DNA of 37,147 nucleotides, taken from positions 1 through 37,147 of the forward strand of contig JACVCJ010000036.1 of the NCBI GenBank assembly GCA_016742095.1, read 5' to 3'. This DNA comes from Bacteroidia bacterium. GTDB taxonomy: Bacteria > Bacteroidota > Bacteroidia > CAIKAF01. This document shows, one piece after another, positions 34,150 to 37,147 of the stretch. The notes under the pieces are model-generated. The model saw only the letters and a list, made by a program, of their open reading frames with translations. It did not search any database and had not been told where the DNA came from. The first letter of the stretch is position 1. Every line of letters begins with the position of its first letter. The translations under genes were made by a program, and so were the position numbers.

Positions 34150-35757
34150 ATGAAAAGACTTCTGATCCTTTCCCTTACCCTTGCGATCTCCGGCCCGGCG
34201 GCCGCCCAGAGCAATGTGGCCAAGATCGGCCTGCTGAAAAGATTTGTAACGGAAGAGAACTGGGACGGGGCCGTGTCCGTGGGCGAAAAACTGCTTACGG
34301 TCAACAGCAAGGATCCTGCCGCTACCTATTACACCGCCATCGCTTTTGTAAATACCAACCGCCCGGCCGACGCCCTGCGCATGCTCAAAAGCCTGGAAGG
34401 GAACGAAAAGCTGAGATCCTTTAAAGACTATACGTTCTGGACGGGCCGCGCTGCCCTGGCCAACGGCAAACCCCAGGATGCAATGACGTCCTTTGAAGCC
34501 TATAAAACGCAGCTGAAGGGGAAAAAGGCCGTTTCTACCCTGGAATTCGACCATTATTATTCCCAGGCAAAAAATGCGGTGCATTACATGAACAATCCGC
34601 TGCCGATCAGCTTTAAAAACCTCGGCGAGACCATCAATACCGAAGTGCAGGAAATGAAACCCAGCGTAAACGCCGAAGGCAACCTGCTGGTGTTTTCTGC
34701 CCGCCGCTACGGGAACGTGGGTGCCAATACCGATCCCTACGACGGTAAACCGTTCGAAGATATCTGGTACTCCACCTGGGATACCATCAACAACCGCTGG
34801 GGCGAGGCCGAGAACCTCACCGCCGTGAATACCGGGGAACACGAATCGGTCATGTCCCTTTCTCCCGATGGTTCGGTCATGTTCATCTATGTGAATATCC
34901 CGGGCAAGACGGGCAGCGGAGATATCTGGTACAGCAAATACCGCGGAGACCTGGAATGGAGCCGTCCTACCGAGTATGAGGGCCCTTTCAATACTTCCTA
35001 TTTTGAATCTTCGGCCAGCCTGGCCACCGGTGGTAAACGCATGTTCTTCGTGAGCGAACGTACCGATGGCAAGAGCCAGGGCCAGGGCGATATCTGGGTG
35101 TGCGACCGCAAAGGCCGCCGCGAATGGGATAAACCCGTAAACGCCGGCGAAATGATCAATACCCGCTGGGACGAAGCTTCGGTATACGTTGCAGTGGACG
35201 GTAAAACAGTGTTCTTCAGCTCCAACAGCGACAGCAGCATGGGCGGTTACGATATCTTCCGCACTACCTATGTGAACGGTAAATGGACCGCACCGGTAAA
35301 CCTGGGCTATCCCATCAATACCACGGGCGATGAAGTGAGCTTCTCCATTTCTGCCGATGGCAAAAAGGCTTACATGGCCGCCAAAAGACCCGAAGGCTAC
35401 GGCGATTTCGATATTTATGAAGTAGACCTTTCCAAAGTGAATATCCTGGACAATACACAGGTATTCGGCGAAGGAGCCGTGCTCAGTATCCTGAAAGGTA
35501 CGGTGGACGGAGACGACGGTATGCCGCTGCCCGAAGCGAAAATAAGCGTGTACGACGAGAACGGTGCCGCCCTTATCTCTACCCACGATGTGGACGAAGA
35601 CGGTAATTTCTTCATTACCCTCGAAGGCGGTATGAAATATACCGTTACCATTTCGGCCAAAGGTTTTAGGTCCGTAACCCAGAAAATTGCCCTGAGTAAA
35701 AAAGAAGGATCGCAACCCTTTACATTGAATAAGGAATTCATTTTGGATAAAGAATAA
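34150..35757 (+). CDS. PorE-like periplasmic protein: TPR, beta-propeller and carboxypeptidase-regulatory-like domain, no OmpA domain
   Basis: A 535-residue exported protein with signal MKRLLILSLTLAISGPAAAQ and no lipobox cysteine. TPR-like helices (about 22-150) precede a PD40/WD40-type propeller (about 165-430; repeats such as SFSISADGKKAYMAA and LSPDGSVMFIY, each ending in a DIW or DIF/DIY strand). A small beta-sandwich of carboxypeptidase-regulatory type follows (about 445-530; LKGTVDGDDGMPLPEAKI). This is the domain order of PorE, a peptidoglycan-bound T9SS accessory protein, but the C-terminal OmpA domain is absent and the frame ends in a normal stop. It is therefore best called a PorE-like paralogue. 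Its stop is three bases from the gpmA ATG. Confidence 0.85.
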   Translation: MKRLLILSLTLAISGPAAAQSNVAKIGLLKRFVTEENWDGAVSVGEKLLTVNSKDPAATYYTAIAFVNTNRPADALRMLKSLEGNEKLRSFKDYTFWTGRAALANGKPQDAMTSFEAYKTQLKGKKAVSTLEFDHYYSQAKNAVHYMNNPLPISFKNLGETINTEVQEMKPSVNAEGNLLVFSARRYGNVGANTDPYDGKPFEDIWYSTWDTINNRWGEAENLTAVNTGEHESVMSLSPDGSVMFIYVNIPGKTGSGDIWYSKYRGDLEWSRPTEYEGPFNTSYFESSASLATGGKRMFFVSERTDGKSQGQGDIWVCDRKGRREWDKPVNAGEMINTRWDEASVYVAVDGKTVFFSSNSDSSMGGYDIFRTTYVNGKWTAPVNLGYPINTTGDEVSFSISADGKKAYMAAKRPEGYGDFDIYEVDLSKVNILDNTQVFGEGAVLSILKGTVDGDDGMPLPEAKISVYDENGAALISTHDVDEDGNFFITLEGGMKYTVTISAKGFRSVTQKIALSKKEGSQPFTLNKEFILDKE

Positions 35758-35760
35758 GTT

Positions 35761-36504
35761 ATGAAAAGGCTGGTTTTATTGCGTCACGGGCAGAGCGCCT
35801 GGAATAAGGAAAATCGTTTTACGGGATGGACAGACGTTCCGCTGAGTGAAGCCGGGGTGGAAGAAGCCCGCAAAGCCGGCAGGGATATGCTGAACGCCGG
35901 TTTCCACTTCAAAGTGGCCTATACTTCTTTCCTGAAACGCGCGATCAAGACCTGCTGGCTGGCTCTGGAAGAAATGGACCGCATGTACATACCCGTGTAT
36001 ACGTCCTGGCGCCTGAACGAAAAACATTACGGCATGCTTACCGGGCTCAACAAAGCCGAAACGGCCGAAAAATACGGCGATGAACAGGTGCTGCTCTGGC
36101 GCCGCGGGTATGCCATAGCGCCCCCGGCCATCGATCCGGAGAATGAATTCAGTCCCTACCTCGACGCTAAATACAGCGCCATTCCCAAAGAGCAGATCCC
36201 GCTTACCGAATCGCTGAAAGATACCATTGAACGCATTATCCCGTACTGGGAAAGCGATATACGCCCGGCCCTCTTCCGCGAGGGTGAAGTGCTGGTGGCC
36301 GCCCACGGCAACAGTCTGCGGGGCATTGTGAAATACCTGAAGAACATGAGCGAGGAAGAGATCCTGGAGCTGAACCTGGTCACCGGCATCCCTTACGTGT
36401 TCGAATTCGATGATGAGGGCAAACTGCTGCGCGACTACTTCCTGGCCGATGACGAAGAGCTGAGGAAGCAGATGGCCGCCGTAGCATCCCAGGGCAAAAA
36501 ATAA
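35761..36504 (+). CDS. gpmA: 2,3-bisphosphoglycerate-dependent phosphoglycerate mutase
   Basis: A 247-residue glycolytic enzyme interconverting 3- and 2-phosphoglycerate. The phospho-histidine motif LLRHGQSAWN is at the N-terminus (His9), the catalytic Glu87 lies in RLNEKHYGMLTG, and the second histidine is His182 (AAHGNSLRG). The length equals that of the E. coli enzyme. It sits between the PorE-like gene (three bases upstream) and a phosphatase gene (four bases downstream), so all three are probably on one message. Confidence 0.97.
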   Translation: MKRLVLLRHGQSAWNKENRFTGWTDVPLSEAGVEEARKAGRDMLNAGFHFKVAYTSFLKRAIKTCWLALEEMDRMYIPVYTSWRLNEKHYGMLTGLNKAETAEKYGDEQVLLWRRGYAIAPPAIDPENEFSPYLDAKYSAIPKEQIPLTESLKDTIERIIPYWESDIRPALFREGEVLVAAHGNSLRGIVKYLKNMSEEEILELNLVTGIPYVFEFDDEGKLLRDYFLADDEELRKQMAAVASQGKK

Positions 36505-36508
36505 GGAG

Positions 36509-37147
36509 ATGAACACCTTTGCCGTTGGCGATATACATGGCTGCAGCCGCACACTGCGCGCACTGATCGAAGATTACATCGTACCTTCGGCCGGGGACCG
36601 TTTTATTTTTCTCGGCGATTATATCGACCGCGGGCCCGGCAGCCGGCAGGTGATCGATTACCTGCGATCGCTTCCCGCACAGGGCATAGATACGGTCTTT
36701 ATCGGAGGCAACCACGAAGAAGTGGCCCTTAAGGCCTACGATACGGCAAAGGAACAGAAACAGAAAAAAAACTTCTTTTTTAAACCGTCCAATCCCACAC
36801 TGGCCTCCTGGCTGCGTATGGGCGGCACGGAATGCCTGCAGAGCTTCGGCCTGGACTCGATACTGGCCATCCCCGAAAATTATATGGACTGGATGCGGGC
36901 CTGCACCGATTATTACGAACACCCGAAATACCTGCTGGTACACGGGGGATTTAATTTTTCGGTCCCCGATATATTTTCGGACGTACATGCCATGCGCTGG
37001 ATCCGTGAATTTGAAGTAGACCTCGGTAAAACCGGCAACCGGGGCGTGGTACACGGTCATGTACCGGTGTCGCTCGATCTCATAAAACAATGTGCTGCCG
37101 ACGAAAATTCGGTGTTTTTCCCGCTCGATAACGGCTGTGTGTACAAC
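36509..37147 (+). CDS. Metallophosphatase of the PPP family (3' partial)
   Basis: An open frame of 213 codons runs off the window end without a stop. The ATG follows the gpmA stop by four bases, with AAGGAG directly before it. The product carries the metal-binding blocks of serine/threonine-type (PPP/PrpA-like) phosphatases: GDIHGCS (residues 7-13), GDYIDRGPGS, GGNHEE, the LLVHGGF histidine and VHGHVP. Members dephosphorylate proteins, or in related branches cleave diadenosine tetraphosphate; the sequence does not decide between them. It has no signal peptide and is probably cytoplasmic. It ends in the expected place for the last strands of the fold, so only the final few residues are likely to be missing. 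Confidence 0.9.
   Translation, partial: MNTFAVGDIHGCSRTLRALIEDYIVPSAGDRFIFLGDYIDRGPGSRQVIDYLRSLPAQGIDTVFIGGNHEEVALKAYDTAKEQKQKKNFFFKPSNPTLASWLRMGGTECLQSFGLDSILAIPENYMDWMRACTDYYEHPKYLLVHGGFNFSVPDIFSDVHAMRWIREFEVDLGKTGNRGVVHGHVPVSLDLIKQCAADENSVFFPLDNGCVYN

Noticed and set aside
34141-35715. 524-codon antisense open frame opposite the PorE-like gene
   Set aside because: It has no family features; the sense strand encodes a coherent exported multidomain protein.

Overview
The window looks like a chromosomal stretch from a member of the Bacteroidota, probably from a Chitinophaga- or Sphingobacteria-like lineage; I cannot fix the order. Three things support this. Four proteins carry type IX secretion system (T9SS) C-terminal sorting domains. 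The two two-component systems are LytS-type kinases paired with LytTR regulators. Promoters follow the Bacteroidota -7 consensus TAnnTTTG, including five exact TACCTTTG copies, mostly very close to the start codon. Genes are densely packed, no intergenic gap exceeds about 165 bases, and I see no rRNA, tRNA, CRISPR, insertion sequence or prophage.

Layout. 1-5.7 kb: the 3' part of a giant cysteine-rich PKD-repeat surface protein, ending in a sorting domain and a strong terminator. 5.8-8.6 kb (minus): a secreted intradiol-dioxygenase-like protein, then a LytTR regulator and its membrane kinase (overlapping genes). 8.7-9.8 kb (minus): smpB and a small secreted protein of unknown function. 10.0-12.1 kb (plus): a dipeptidyl-peptidase IV-like S9 peptidase. 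12.3-17.2 kb (plus): CCA-adding enzyme, miaA, recN and a short-chain dehydrogenase. 17.2-20.8 kb (minus): a second LytTR regulator and a 966-residue propeller sensor kinase, divergent from a secreted GH5 glycosidase (21.0-22.3 kb). 22.4-26.9 kb (minus): TetR regulator, prfC, a WbqC-like protein and signal peptidase I. 27.1-29.7 kb (minus): a large choice-of-anchor-L / SprB-repeat protein with a gliding-type C-terminal domain. 29.8-31.8 kb (minus): truA and an RsmB-type rRNA methyltransferase. 31.9-37.1 kb (plus): ffh, folD, then a tight cluster of a PorE-like protein without its OmpA domain, gpmA, and a metallophosphatase that runs off the window end.

Two themes run through the window. One is the cell surface: four T9SS cargo proteins, signal peptidase I, SRP (ffh), a PorE-like protein, and two sensor systems each lying next to a cargo gene. 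The other is translation and RNA maintenance: smpB, prfC, the CCA enzyme, miaA, truA and the rRNA methyltransferase. No T9SS core machinery lies in the window. I did not find a convincing new multi-gene system. The more unusual signals are an over-represented octamer (TATACGAA) confined to 5-21.5 kb, inverted repeats at several promoters or start codons, the cysteine-rich PKD array, and the OmpA-less PorE-like gene next to gpmA.
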